Assembly: GCA_028710415.1 (NCBI GenBank)
Contig: JAQTUE010000001.1
Location: forward strand, 62,001-126,000
DNA: 64,000 bases
Direction: 5' to 3'
Source of the DNA: Paludibacter sp.
Lineage (GTDB): Bacteria > Bacteroidota > Bacteroidia > Bacteroidales > Paludibacteraceae
The translations under genes were made by a program, and so were the position numbers. The notes beneath the pieces are model-generated. The model saw only the letters and a program-made list of their open reading frames with translations. It was not told the origin of the DNA and made no database searches. Positions 28,351 through 37,173 of the stretch are shown one piece after another (position 1 is the stretch's first letter; the number at the start of each line of letters is the position of its first letter).

Positions 28351-29136
28351 ATGATTATGAATAAAACTGCATTAATTACAGGAGCATCGAGTGGGCTAGG
28401 GAAAGAATTTGCACGGATACATGCTTCAAAAGGCGGTGACCTGGTGCTGGTTGCACGCAGCAAGGATAAATTGGAAGCATTGAAATTTGAACTTGAAAAA
28501 CAATTTGGCATTTCAGTGACTGTCATTGTAAAGGATTTATCGGATCAGTATGCCCCGAAAGCTGTCTTTGATGAGTTGAAGGGTCAGAAAATCAGAATAG
28601 ATTACCTGATCAATAATGCGGGATTTGGTGATTTTGGGTTGTTTGCCGAAACTGACTGGGAGAAACAATTGGAAATGATAAACCTGAATATTACCTGCCT
28701 GACTTATCTAACCCGTTTGTTTCTGCCAGATATGATTGAAAATAAAGAAGGCAAGATTCTGAATATAGCATCTACGGCAGCCTTCCAACCTGGACCGACG
28801 ATGTCAGTCTATTTTGCAACGAAGGCATACGTGCTGAGTTTTTCAGAAGCCATTGCCAATGAACTAAAAGGAACTGGAGTTACAGTGACAACCCTTTGCC
28901 CCGGAGCTACTGAAACTGGTTTTAAGGCAGCAGCTTCGTTGGAAGAAAGTAATCTGTTTAAAGGAAACCAGATAGCCTCTTCAAAAGAAGTTGCTGAATT
29001 CGGTTATTCTAAAATGCTGGAAGGAAAAACTGTTGTTATTCCGGGGGTAATGAATAATTTGTTGGTTCAATCGGTACGCTTTGCTCCAAGAAATATAGTA
29101 ACGTCGATTGCACGGATGAAATTGAAGGTAAAATGA
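28351..29136 (+). CDS. Short-chain dehydrogenase/reductase (DltE/YqjQ-like)
   Basis: This 261-residue NAD(P)-dependent oxidoreductase has the glycine motif TGASSGLG, the structural NNAGFGDFG and the active-site pair YFATK (Tyr, Lys) with the upstream Ser in NIASTAAF. ARSKDKLEAL after the second strand suggests NADP preference through its Arg. Overall it resembles the DltE/YqjQ branch of classical SDRs. The substrate is unknown. The start MIMNKTAL has a second ATG two codons inside, equally plausible. Confidence 0.9.
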   Translation: MIMNKTALITGASSGLGKEFARIHASKGGDLVLVARSKDKLEALKFELEKQFGISVTVIVKDLSDQYAPKAVFDELKGQKIRIDYLINNAGFGDFGLFAETDWEKQLEMINLNITCLTYLTRLFLPDMIENKEGKILNIASTAAFQPGPTMSVYFATKAYVLSFSEAIANELKGTGVTVTTLCPGATETGFKAAASLEESNLFKGNQIASSKEVAEFGYSKMLEGKTVVIPGVMNNLLVQSVRFAPRNIVTSIARMKLKVK

Positions 29137-29347
29137 CACTTTTGGAGTGTATACGAAAGGCTAAATGCATTAAATATTGATACAGAACGATAAAATTGAA
29201 AGAAAATATATTTTATTTTTGAAATAAACAAGATTATGGAAAAAATAAGAAGTCCAGCATTTAAGCCACTGTTAGGGCATTTCAAAAATAAACAAATCCA
29301 TTTAAACAAAAAAATGTACAACTATTTTTAATTAAATGAGAAAATAC

Positions 29348-29378
29348 TTTGAAATCTAATTATATATCACTATCTTTG
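29348..29378 (+). promoter_or_regulatory. Promoter of the cold-shock gene
   Basis: TTTG (29348-29351), 19 nt, then TATCTTTG (29371-29378): an exact Bacteroidetes -33/-7 promoter, 28 nt upstream of the ATG. This is the clearest promoter in the window. Confidence 0.85.
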
Positions 29379-29406
29379 TAGGACATTAAAATAATAAATA
29401 TCAACA

Positions 29407-29598
29407 ATGAGTAAAGGAACAGTTAAATTCTTCAATGAATCTAAAGGATTTGGATTCATCAGCGAAGATGGTTCAAAAAAAGAACATTTTGTACACATTT
29501 CTGGGTTAATTGATCAAATTCGTGAAGGCGATACCGTAGAATTTGATTTGCAAGAAGGCAAAAAAGGATTGAATGCAGTAAATGTAAAAGTAATTTAG
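29407..29598 (+). CDS. Cold-shock domain protein (CspA family)
   Basis: This 63-residue single-domain protein binds single-stranded RNA/DNA. RNP1 is KGFGFISEDG (residues 13-22) and RNP2 is HFVHISG, with the preceding GTVKFFNESKG. It is a stand-alone gene with a textbook promoter and its own strong terminator. Family members act as RNA chaperones in cold or general stress; the 5' leader here is short, so the long thermosensor leader of E. coli cspA is not present. Confidence 0.96.
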   Translation: MSKGTVKFFNESKGFGFISEDGSKKEHFVHISGLIDQIREGDTVEFDLQEGKKGLNAVNVKVI

Positions 29599-29632
29599 TA
29601 TATACTAATTGACTTTTGTCACATCATCAGAG

Positions 29633-29662
29633 AAGCCTATCATACTATGATAGGCTTTTTTT
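29633..29662 (+). terminator. Terminator of the cold-shock gene
   Basis: AAGCCTATCAT (29633-29643), loop ACT, ATGATAGGCTT (29647-29657) and a T run form a strong rho-independent terminator. Confidence 0.92.
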
Positions 29663-29801
29663 CTGTGCCTATCTGATCAGGTTGATATTCTTTTAGGTGA
29701 TAATTAAACGTTTTGAAAGCAGATTAGTCTAACATGGGAATAATAGTTCGTTAATAAATTAATAAACTATAAAAAAGAAAAGGCGTACCAATACTTTTAA
29801 C

Positions 29802-29809
29802 TAGTTTTG
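29802..29809 (+). promoter_or_regulatory. -7 promoter element of the macroglobulin/plug protein
   Basis: TAGTTTTG matches TAnnTTTG and would give a leader of about 95 nt. No -33 TTG was seen at the usual distance. The rest of 29663-29910 shows no gene. Confidence 0.4.
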
Positions 29810-29910
29810 CGGGGTGATAAGTTAAAATTGATCTGGGTATAAAGCTGACTTTCATTTGTACCAAATAAATCACATTCCTACTATATTTCAAATTTTATAT
29901 TTTCTAATAT

Positions 29911-32550
29911 ATGCGAAAAATTACTACTTCCATTTTCCTTGTACTCTTTCTCTTCCTTTCCGTTCCATCGTATTCAGCAACTAAAATTGCAAAAGATTTC
30001 CCCCAACTCATTACCGAGAGGTTCTCCAGGCAATGGGTGGGTATGCCTCAGGAAAAAGTGTACCTGCAAACCGATAAGCCTTATTATAGTGCCGGTGAGG
30101 ATATATGGTTCAAAGGCTACCTGGTCAATGCCACTACGCTGGAACCTACTGCTTTTAGTCAATTTGTTTATGTAGAACTGATCAGTAAGCTGGATTCAGT
30201 ATTCTATCGTATAAAGATTAAAAAAGATTCCCTGGGTTTCGCAGGACATATTAAGCTTAAACCGGAAGTGCCTACCGGATATTATTCCCTGAGGGCTTAT
30301 ACCTATTGGATGCAAAATACTCCGGATGCATTCTTTTTTAGTAAGAATATCCTCATCGGCAATGGAATCGATGATCGTATAACCAGTAAGATTACGTACG
30401 GTACTCCGCTCAACGGCCTGATACCTGCCACACTTACATTTATAGATGCTTCGAAAAACCCTGTGGCAGGTAAGAAGGTGGAGATAGTGCAAAACTGGTC
30501 GAGTGCCTTGAAGAAGAAGCTAAACATACTGACAAATAAAGAAGGGCAAATATCCTGGCAATTGTCGGTTGGACCAAACGATATTTCAAAAAAGAGCATT
30601 GAAGTGAATGTGGTGGATGAGAAATATAAAAACAATTTCTTCCTGCCTGAGTTCAGCAAGGACTATGATGTGCAGTTCTTCCCTGAAAGCGGAGTGTTGT
30701 TGAATAATGATTTACAATCCATAGCCTTTAAAGCAATTGGAAAAGACGGACTTTCCGTGGATGTGAGTGGTAAGGTTTTTAATAATAAAAACGAAGAACT
30801 GGTTGAGTTTACCACTTTGCACAAGGGAATGGGAAAATTCTCCATACAAACACAGCCTAACGAAAGTTACTATGGCCTTGTAAAATCAGCTGATGGAACC
30901 GAAAAACGCTTTGAACTTCCTAAGACGGAATCAGAAGCGGTAGCTATTCATTTGGTGAATAATCGTGGGAAAATACTGTACCAAATAGTAAACCAAACAG
31001 CTCTTTCAAATAAATCACTTTATTTATTGATCCATTCCCGTGGAAAAGTATATGTTATTCAACAATTGGGATTTTTGGAAGGACAAATCTCCGAATCATT
31101 GCTGCCAGCCGGAATAGTATCATTCTCAGTAGTTGATTCATTGGGTCATACTTTTTGCGAACGGTTAAGTTTTATACGGAATAATTCATTCCCTACGATT
31201 AGAATGGATAGTAATAAACCATCCTATGGAAAAAGGGAACCTGTTGATTTGAGTTTGAATATCCAATCGATATTGGGAAAACCTGTAAATGGCAGTTACT
31301 CGATCAGCATTACCGACAGCCGGACTGTGAAGTTAGATTCATTGGCCGATAATATCCAGAGCTATTTATTGCTTTCGTCGGATATAAAGGGTTATGTTGA
31401 AGATCCTGGGGCCTATTTCGTAGATAATAAGATCGTGACCCGTGAGAAAACAGATGTGTTAATGTTGACCCAGGGTTGGAAACGATTTAATACTGCAGAT
31501 GTAGTAAAAGGAATCTACAAACCATCAACCTATTATATGGAAGCGGGTCAGGCACTGTCGGGAAAAGTGTTGAATCTTTTCAATAAACCTTCCAAAAACA
31601 GTAATGTCATTATGATTACGCCTTATAAGAATTCAATACGTATTGCAAAGACCGACAGTCTGGGCCGTTATTTGATTGATGGCATTGAATTCCCCGATAG
31701 TACTTCCTTTGTCTTAAAAGCAAGAAAACCTAAGAGCATCACAGATGTTGAGATAATTCCTGATGTAGATGAATATCCTAAACCGGGTATGTTTATTCCT
31801 GTACCGTGGAATGCGAATGCAGCGGCGCAAGAGGATTATTTCAAACAAAGCAAGGAGAAATATTATACCGAAGGAGGTATGCGTGCTGTGAATCTGGCTG
31901 AGGTGACAGTAAAGGCTGCAAAGAAACAGGATCTTCATAGCGAATACTATTCAGGAATGGCCGATAATGAAATAAATTCAGAGCAACTTGATAAATATCC
32001 GGGCATGAGCATTCACGATCTGCTGTATACCATTCCTGGAATTCAGGTGTCAGGAGATAAAATTTCAATCCGTGGCAGTTTGAATAACCCGATGTTCCTG
32101 GTTGATAATATAGAGATGCAGGATATGGATGAAATATCATATATGACTTCGAATGATATAGAAAACTTACAGGTTTTTAAAGGTGCCAATGCTGCTATCT
32201 TTGGATCAAGGGGCGGAAATGGGGTGATTGCCATAACACTCAAGAAAGGAGTTACTCTAAAGGCCAGCACTCCTATCAGTTTAACGCATGTAGTACCGTT
32301 AGGTTATCAGAAACCTGCCCAATTCTATGTTCCTAAATATGAAGTTGACAGTGCGTTGAATAGTCCCCAACCCGACCTGAGGACAACTATCTACTGGAAT
32401 CCTAAGCTGGCAGCAGATAGTAATGGTAATGTGCATGTGAAGTTCTACACGGCAGACAAAGCAAATAATTATTCAGTTGTCCTGGAAGGATTAACCAATA
32501 AAGGTGAAATGTGCCGGTATACCGGGTTGTTGCGAAGGGAAAACAGATAA
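29911..32550 (+). CDS. Exported macroglobulin-like protein with C-terminal TonB plug domain
   Basis: This 879-residue protein has a signal peptide (MRKITTSIFLVLFLFLSVPS). An MG2-like macroglobulin domain (about residues 45-150; EKVYLQTDKPYYSAGEDIW) is followed by further Ig-like domains. A carboxypeptidase-regulatory-like domain lies around residues 540-600 and a TonB receptor plug domain at about 690-785 (YPGMSIHDLLYTIPGIQV, GSLNNPMFLVDNIEM). There is no 22-strand barrel after the plug, so it cannot be a transporter by itself. Proteins with this layout are common in Bacteroidetes and sit near SusC-like receptors; their role is unclear. Here it stands alone with its own terminator, directly before the lipoprotein/radical SAM pair. 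Confidence 0.85.
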   Translation: MRKITTSIFLVLFLFLSVPSYSATKIAKDFPQLITERFSRQWVGMPQEKVYLQTDKPYYSAGEDIWFKGYLVNATTLEPTAFSQFVYVELISKLDSVFYRIKIKKDSLGFAGHIKLKPEVPTGYYSLRAYTYWMQNTPDAFFFSKNILIGNGIDDRITSKITYGTPLNGLIPATLTFIDASKNPVAGKKVEIVQNWSSALKKKLNILTNKEGQISWQLSVGPNDISKKSIEVNVVDEKYKNNFFLPEFSKDYDVQFFPESGVLLNNDLQSIAFKAIGKDGLSVDVSGKVFNNKNEELVEFTTLHKGMGKFSIQTQPNESYYGLVKSADGTEKRFELPKTESEAVAIHLVNNRGKILYQIVNQTALSNKSLYLLIHSRGKVYVIQQLGFLEGQISESLLPAGIVSFSVVDSLGHTFCERLSFIRNNSFPTIRMDSNKPSYGKREPVDLSLNIQSILGKPVNGSYSISITDSRTVKLDSLADNIQSYLLLSSDIKGYVEDPGAYFVDNKIVTREKTDVLMLTQGWKRFNTADVVKGIYKPSTYYMEAGQALSGKVLNLFNKPSKNSNVIMITPYKNSIRIAKTDSLGRYLIDGIEFPDSTSFVLKARKPKSITDVEIIPDVDEYPKPGMFIPVPWNANAAAQEDYFKQSKEKYYTEGGMRAVNLAEVTVKAAKKQDLHSEYYSGMADNEINSEQLDKYPGMSIHDLLYTIPGIQVSGDKISIRGSLNNPMFLVDNIEMQDMDEISYMTSNDIENLQVFKGANAAIFGSRGGNGVIAITLKKGVTLKASTPISLTHVVPLGYQKPAQFYVPKYEVDSALNSPQPDLRTTIYWNPKLAADSNGNVHVKFYTADKANNYSVVLEGLTNKGEMCRYTGLLRRENR

Positions 32551-32574
32551 AGTTTTAAATCTGTATACTAAGGG

Positions 32575-32608
32575 GCTTCCGGGGAATTATTTCCCGGAAG
32601 CTTTTTTT
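32575..32608 (+). terminator. Terminator after the macroglobulin/plug gene
   Basis: GCTTCCGGGGAA (32575-32586) pairs with TTCCCGGAAGC (32591-32601) with one bulged G, followed by seven T residues. It isolates the upstream gene from the lipoprotein/radical SAM pair. Confidence 0.9.
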
Positions 32609-32653
32609 ATTAATTTTATTTGCATATTTGTTGAGTTAATTTAAATTTATTAT

Positions 32654-32661
32654 TAGCTTTG
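32654..32661 (+). promoter_or_regulatory. Promoter element of the lipoprotein/radical SAM pair
   Basis: TAGCTTTG matches TAnnTTTG, with a TTG about 20 nt upstream. It would give a leader of about 130 nt before the lipoprotein ATG at 32801, long enough to hold regulatory structure, though none was clearly seen. Confidence 0.55.
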
Positions 32662-32800
32662 CAATGTGAAATATAGTACAAATCTGTCAATGTGTTTTTA
32701 GACACATTAAATTTACACTGATATTAATCAATTCTATAAGTATAACTGCTGTAGGATTGAAAGATTAGAATACCGAATTAACTTAACTAACTTATGGATT

Positions 32801-33166
32801 ATGAAACGAAGATTTTATCGCAAAATTATTCGGGGGCTGAGCCTAACCTCGATAATGTTTGTATTTCAGGCTTGCTATGGGACGCCCCAGGACTTTGGGA
32901 ATGATATTTACCTTTCGGGTGTAGTGACATCTGCTAAAACCGGCAAGCCCATTAAAGGAATTAAAGTATCGTTAGGCCACACTTACCAATATGAGTTGAC
33001 TGATTCTGCCGGTAAATTCGGTATGTATGTCCCTGAGCTGAGTATGTATAATATTCAGTTTGCCGATGTTGATTCTATTGACAACGGAAACTTTATTACG
33101 CAGGATACTTCCCTGGTTGCTTTAAAAGATACTATCCATGTAAATGTAATCTTAGCATCCAGGTAA
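32801..33166 (+). CDS. Putative lipoprotein associated with a radical SAM enzyme
   Basis: This 121-residue protein begins with a basic N-terminus (MKRRFYRKIIRGLS), a hydrophobic core and a lipidation-like cysteine at residue 25 in FQACYGTPQDFG. After this comes one carboxypeptidase-regulatory/CnaB-like beta-sandwich (GVVTSAKTGKPIKGIKVSL, LTDSAGKFGMYVPEL). Short Bacteroidetes proteins with CYGTP after the lipid cysteine and one such domain, encoded next to a radical SAM/SPASM protein, are catalogued, as I recall, as radical SAM-associated putative lipoproteins. Its stop codon TAA is immediately followed by the ATG of the radical SAM gene, so the two are coupled. It is the obvious candidate substrate, but modification is not demonstrated. 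Confidence 0.85.
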   Translation: MKRRFYRKIIRGLSLTSIMFVFQACYGTPQDFGNDIYLSGVVTSAKTGKPIKGIKVSLGHTYQYELTDSAGKFGMYVPELSMYNIQFADVDSIDNGNFITQDTSLVALKDTIHVNVILASR

Positions 33167-34213
33167 ATGAACACAATCAAGAAATACATATACCGTCAGT
33201 TCAAGAGAACTGAAACGGATATTCATCAGCTGAATTATTTGTTCTGGGAATGCACCACCCGTTGTAATCTTAGTTGCCTGCATTGTGGCAGTGATTGTGC
33301 CAGTGAACCCTCCATGCCAGATATGCCTTTGACGGATTTTCTGTATGCATTGGATACTATTCCTTCCCCGTCTAAACACTTCACGGTGGTATTGACCGGT
33401 GGCGAACCATTGTTGCGTACTGACCTGGAAGTCTGTGGCCGGGAAATCCGTAAACGGGGTATGCGCTGGAGCATGGTAACGAATGGATTTTTATATACTC
33501 CTGAAAAGCACAATGCATTATTGAATGGCGGTTTGGGTGCATTGACCATGAGCCTCGACGGACTTGAAAAATCTCATGACTGGCTACGGAATACAAAGCA
33601 CAGCTTCGAAAAAGTTGACAAGGCAATAGAGCTGGCTGTCAGTTCTTCCAGGTTGAACTTTGATGTGGTTACCTGTGTGAACCAGCGTAACATTAATGAA
33701 CTGGAGGCTATCTACGAATACCTGAAAGGCAAGAATGTAAAAGCATGGAGATTGTCTACTATTGTACCAATTGGAAGGGCTGCTAATAATCCGGAATTGA
33801 AATTATGGGACTTCCAGTTTGAGGAATTAATGACTTTTATTGAAGAGAAACGGAAACTTAATGAACTGGATGTAAAGTTCAGCTGCGAAGGATACGTGAG
33901 CTATTATGAAACAAAAGTCAGGGATGGTTATTTCTTTTGCAGGGCTGGAATCAATATTGGCTCCATCCTGATTGATGGATCTGTTTCGGCATGTCCCAAT
34001 ATTGACCGCAGTTTTTCCCAGGGTAATATTTACAGGGAGAATTTCTATGAGGTCTGGCAGAATAAATTTAAACCCTTCAGGAACCGGTCATGGACAAAGA
34101 CCGGTCAGTGCGGGGAATGTGATGAATATGAAAACTGCCAGGGTAGCGGCATGCACCTCTGGCATGGGGATAAAAAGAATGTTTTGGAGTGTCATCATGA
34201 GAAATTGTATTAA
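33167..34213 (+). CDS. Radical SAM/SPASM protein paired with the lipoprotein
   Basis: This 348-residue enzyme has the radical SAM cluster motif CxxxCxxC at C33, C37 and C40 (TRCNLSCLHC), with extra cysteines at 29 and 44. The SAM-binding GGEPLLR follows (about residues 82-88). A C-terminal SPASM-type region has C-x2-C-x5-C (QCGECDEYENC) plus further cysteines in FFCRAG, SACPN and VLEC, enough for auxiliary iron-sulfur clusters. SPASM enzymes commonly modify peptides or proteins, as in AnSME and PqqE. The start codon abuts the lipoprotein stop with no gap. A strong terminator follows. The reaction is unknown; the neighbour suggests a protein substrate, which would have to be modified in the cytoplasm before export. 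Confidence 0.9.
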   Translation: MNTIKKYIYRQFKRTETDIHQLNYLFWECTTRCNLSCLHCGSDCASEPSMPDMPLTDFLYALDTIPSPSKHFTVVLTGGEPLLRTDLEVCGREIRKRGMRWSMVTNGFLYTPEKHNALLNGGLGALTMSLDGLEKSHDWLRNTKHSFEKVDKAIELAVSSSRLNFDVVTCVNQRNINELEAIYEYLKGKNVKAWRLSTIVPIGRAANNPELKLWDFQFEELMTFIEEKRKLNELDVKFSCEGYVSYYETKVRDGYFFCRAGINIGSILIDGSVSACPNIDRSFSQGNIYRENFYEVWQNKFKPFRNRSWTKTGQCGECDEYENCQGSGMHLWHGDKKNVLECHHEKLY

Positions 34214-34238
34214 TCATCAATCATAACCTAAAACGAAG

Positions 34239-34272
34239 AACGCTCCCCGGAATCTAAATTCCGGGGAGCGTT
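34239..34272. terminator. Bidirectional terminator between radical SAM and acyl-CoA dehydrogenase genes
   Basis: AACGCTCCCCGGAAT (34239-34253) and ATTCCGGGGAGCGTT (34258-34272) form a perfect 15-bp stem with loop CTAA. T-rich flanks occur on both sides. It lies between convergent genes. Confidence 0.9.
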
Positions 34273-34302
34273 TCTATTTATAGAGCTTTTACTTTAAGAA
34301 GC

Positions 34303-36015
34303 TTATACTACTTTGTAAATGTCTACATTTTCAACATCGAAAGTCTTGATAAAGGCTGCATGGCGGCGTACTTCTACTTCACCATAGTTCAGGTAGATTT
34401 CAGCTGATTTGCGGAACAAATCTTCTGTATCACGCGAAGCATCGATAATCAACAAATAAGTCATGATGATATGTCCTGCCATTTCCACCAAACGACGTGC
34501 CTGGAAGTCCAGGTATTCCTGGCTCTTGGCTTCAGTAACCCGTGCTACGGCATTTGCATACAGATTAGTCATAATCTGAAGGCGTTTGCGAAGTGAACTG
34601 AATTCAGGTTTGATAGGTTGTTTGTCGTAATCACGAATGATTTTCAGGTAATTTCCTGTGGTTACGTGACGGATGGCAGCTACTACCTGCAATTGCGACG
34701 TTCCTTCGTAAATAGTCATGATACGTGCATCGCGGAACAAGCGTTCGCAGGCATAATCTTTCATGAAACCCGATCCGCCATGAACCTGGATACTGTCATA
34801 AGCATTCTGGTTGGCATATTCGCTGGTAAACATTTTAAGCATTGGAGTCAATGCATCGGCCAGTTTAGAATATTCCTTATAATCGGCTTTCTCTTCAGCT
34901 TCCAGTTTGCGTTCGTTTTCAATAGCTTCATAAGCTTTGTAAACATCTACAAAACGGGTTGTTTCGTACAACAAAGCACGGGATGCATCCAGTTTTGCCT
35001 TGATAATCGATACCATTTCGTAGACTGCTGGGAATTCAATAATTGCCTTGCCAAACTGACGACGATCCTTGGCATATGCCAATGCTTCGTTAAAAGCAGC
35101 AGCCGAAAGTCCAACCGATTGTGCACCAATTCCCAAACGGGCTCCGTTCATCAACGACATTACATATTTAATCAAACCCATACGGCGGGTTCCGACTAAT
35201 TGTGCAGGTGTGTTGTTGAAAACCAGTTCGCAGGTTGGAGAACCTTTGATACCCAATTTATTTTCAATACGACGAACCAATACGGTATGGTCATGTTTGT
35301 TTTCTGCCACAAAATAGGATAACCCACGTCCATCACTGGTTCCTTCTTCCGAACGGGCCAGTACTAATTTGATCTGGGCATCACCATTGGTGATAAAACG
35401 TTTTACGCCATTCAGGTACCACATGCCGTCTGCTTCGTTGAAAGTAGCTTTCAGTTGTACTGCCTGTAAGTCCGAACCTGCATCAGGTTCAGTCAGGTCC
35501 ATCGAACAAGTTGCTCCTTCACATACTTGTGGCAGGTATTTGGCTTTAATTTCCTCGGAAGCAAATTCCGAAATGGTTTCAGCGCAATCCTGTAAACCCC
35601 AGATATTGGCAAATCCTGCATCAGCACGGGATACCATTTCACCTGACATAACATAAACTACCATAGGGAAATTTAATCCGCCATATTGACGTGGCAGGGT
35701 GATTCCGTAAACACCGGCCTGGTTCAGTGCATCATGGTTTTCCTGAGTACCACGGGCATAGATCACGCGGCTGTTTTCAACCTGTGGACCATCGTGGTCA
35801 ACGCTTTCTGCATTCGGTGCAATAACATCACCGGCTATTTCCCCGATAATTTCGAGTACTTTGTCGTAGTTGTCAATGGCATCTTCGAAATCGCGTGATG
35901 CATAATCGTATTTATCTTTATCAGCAAAATTGCGCTCCTTGAGGACAACTATTTTCTTCATCAATGGATGAGAAAGCTGAAATTTTATTGCGGGATTGTC
36001 GTTATAAAAATTCAT
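34303..36015 (-). CDS. Acyl-CoA dehydrogenase
   Basis: This 570-residue FAD enzyme oxidises an acyl-CoA to an enoyl-CoA and passes electrons to ETF. Visible motifs are CSMDLTEPDAGSDL (FAD/substrate loop), the FAD-binding QFGKAIIEFPAVYEMV and the C-terminal QVHGGSGFMKDYACERLFRD followed by MTIYEGTSQLQ, whose Glu is the usual catalytic base. It is longer than the 380-residue short-chain enzymes because of N- and C-terminal additions, matching a Bacteroidetes group of about 570 residues. It lies directly downstream of etfB and etfA on the minus strand, so the electron acceptor is cotranscribed. Chain-length preference cannot be read. Confidence 0.93.
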   Translation of the reverse strand: MNFYNDNPAIKFQLSHPLMKKIVVLKERNFADKDKYDYASRDFEDAIDNYDKVLEIIGEIAGDVIAPNAESVDHDGPQVENSRVIYARGTQENHDALNQAGVYGITLPRQYGGLNFPMVVYVMSGEMVSRADAGFANIWGLQDCAETISEFASEEIKAKYLPQVCEGATCSMDLTEPDAGSDLQAVQLKATFNEADGMWYLNGVKRFITNGDAQIKLVLARSEEGTSDGRGLSYFVAENKHDHTVLVRRIENKLGIKGSPTCELVFNNTPAQLVGTRRMGLIKYVMSLMNGARLGIGAQSVGLSAAAFNEALAYAKDRRQFGKAIIEFPAVYEMVSIIKAKLDASRALLYETTRFVDVYKAYEAIENERKLEAEEKADYKEYSKLADALTPMLKMFTSEYANQNAYDSIQVHGGSGFMKDYACERLFRDARIMTIYEGTSQLQVVAAIRHVTTGNYLKIIRDYDKQPIKPEFSSLRKRLQIMTNLYANAVARVTEAKSQEYLDFQARRLVEMAGHIIMTYLLIIDASRDTEDLFRKSAEIYLNYGEVEVRRHAAFIKTFDVENVDIYKVV

Positions 36016-36021
36016 ATTTTT

Positions 36022-36141
36022 TATAGTTAGTAGTTTGTAGTCGGTAGTTTATGGTTGGAAGTTTAAGATGTGCAGTTCGTTTTCTAATTTCACTTACTAC
36101 TTACTCTTTACTTCTTACTACCAACTACCTACTACCTGCTG
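36022..36141. repeat. Heptamer tandem repeats in the etfA-acyl-CoA dehydrogenase gap
   Basis: Units such as TAGTTAG, TAGTTTG, TAGTCGG (36022-36065) and later CTTACTA, CCAACTA, CCTACTA (36095-36141) keep a 7-bp period. The two halves are roughly reverse complements in type (TAGTxGG against CCxACTA), so the transcript could fold back. The array fills nearly the whole intergenic gap. Confidence 0.8.
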
Positions 36142-36148
36142 CTTGTTT

Positions 36149-37168
36149 TTACTTCGAGTTCTTTTTGTAGTATTTGATCATTTTAGGCAAAACTTCTTCC
36201 ACATTTCCGGTGATCACATAATCGGCAATCTGGTTGATTGGTGCTTTCGGATCATTGTTTATGGCAATAATCATAGCGCTTTCCTGCATGCCGGCAATGT
36301 GTTGGATTTGTCCTGAAATTCCACAGGCAATATAGAGTTTCGGACGTACGGTTGTTCCGGTTTGGCCAATCTGACGTTCGTGTTCTGCAAATCCTGCATC
36401 CACGGCAGCACGTGAAGCTCCCACTTCGCCACCCAGGGTAGCTGCAAGTTCGTATAACAATTTGAAGTTATCGGCACTTCCTACACCGTAACCACCCGAT
36501 ACAATGATCGGAGAGCCTTTGATGTTCAGTTTCGATTTTTCCATGTGGCGTTCTATCACTTCAACTACGAAGTCCGTATCGGCTACATATTTTGCAATGT
36601 CCAGTTTGTGAGTCTTGCCTACAAACTTGGCATCCTTGATTTCTTTTTTCATGACGCCTTCACGTACTGTAGCCATTTGTGGGCGACAATCCGGGTTAAC
36701 GATAGTAGCCACAATATTGCCACCAAAAGCAGGACGAATCTGATAAAGCAGGTTTTCGTATGTTTTGCCTTGTTTCTTATCTTCATACGTGCCAATTTCC
36801 AGCGAAGTACAATCTGCCGTTAAGCCGCTGAACAAAGCCGAAGAGACGCGGGGTCCCAGGTCACGACCGATAGAAGTGGCACCCATCAACGCGATTTGTG
36901 GTTTTTCTTCTTTAAAAAGATTTACCAGTAACGAAGTATGAGGCATTGACGTATAAGGAGACATGCGCTTATCGTCCATCAGGTGAAGCACTTCTACCCC
37001 GTAAGGGAATACCTGTGCTCCGATGCCATCCAGTTGATAACCGGCTGCAACTGCTTCCAGTTTACAATTCAATTGTTTGGCCAGACTGCGACCTTTTGTA
37101 AGGAGTTCCAGGCTGACTTCGCCTACAATTCCATCCTCTATTTCCAGATATACAAATATATTATTCAT
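36149..37168 (-). CDS. etfA: Electron transfer flavoprotein subunit alpha
   Basis: This 339-residue FAD-carrying subunit has the C-terminal FAD domain motifs SGGYGVGSADNFKLL, GASRAAVDAGF and KLYIACGISGQIQHIAGM. The N-terminal domain includes GATSIGRDLGPRVSS. It pairs with EtfB to take electrons from the acyl-CoA dehydrogenase encoded just downstream. It follows etfB by 5 nt. Whether this ETF bifurcates electrons, as in butyrate formation, cannot be decided from the motifs seen. Confidence 0.96.
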   Translation of the reverse strand: MNNIFVYLEIEDGIVGEVSLELLTKGRSLAKQLNCKLEAVAAGYQLDGIGAQVFPYGVEVLHLMDDKRMSPYTSMPHTSLLVNLFKEEKPQIALMGATSIGRDLGPRVSSALFSGLTADCTSLEIGTYEDKKQGKTYENLLYQIRPAFGGNIVATIVNPDCRPQMATVREGVMKKEIKDAKFVGKTHKLDIAKYVADTDFVVEVIERHMEKSKLNIKGSPIIVSGGYGVGSADNFKLLYELAATLGGEVGASRAAVDAGFAEHERQIGQTGTTVRPKLYIACGISGQIQHIAGMQESAMIIAINNDPKAPINQIADYVITGNVEEVLPKMIKYYKKNSK

Positions 37169-37173
37169 CGTAC

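Noticed and set aside
29236..29331. Short plus-strand frame of 31 codons starting MEKIRSPAFKPLLGH
   Set aside because: It overlaps the cold-shock gene's upstream region, has no promoter of its own that I could see and resembles no family; chance is the simpler reading.
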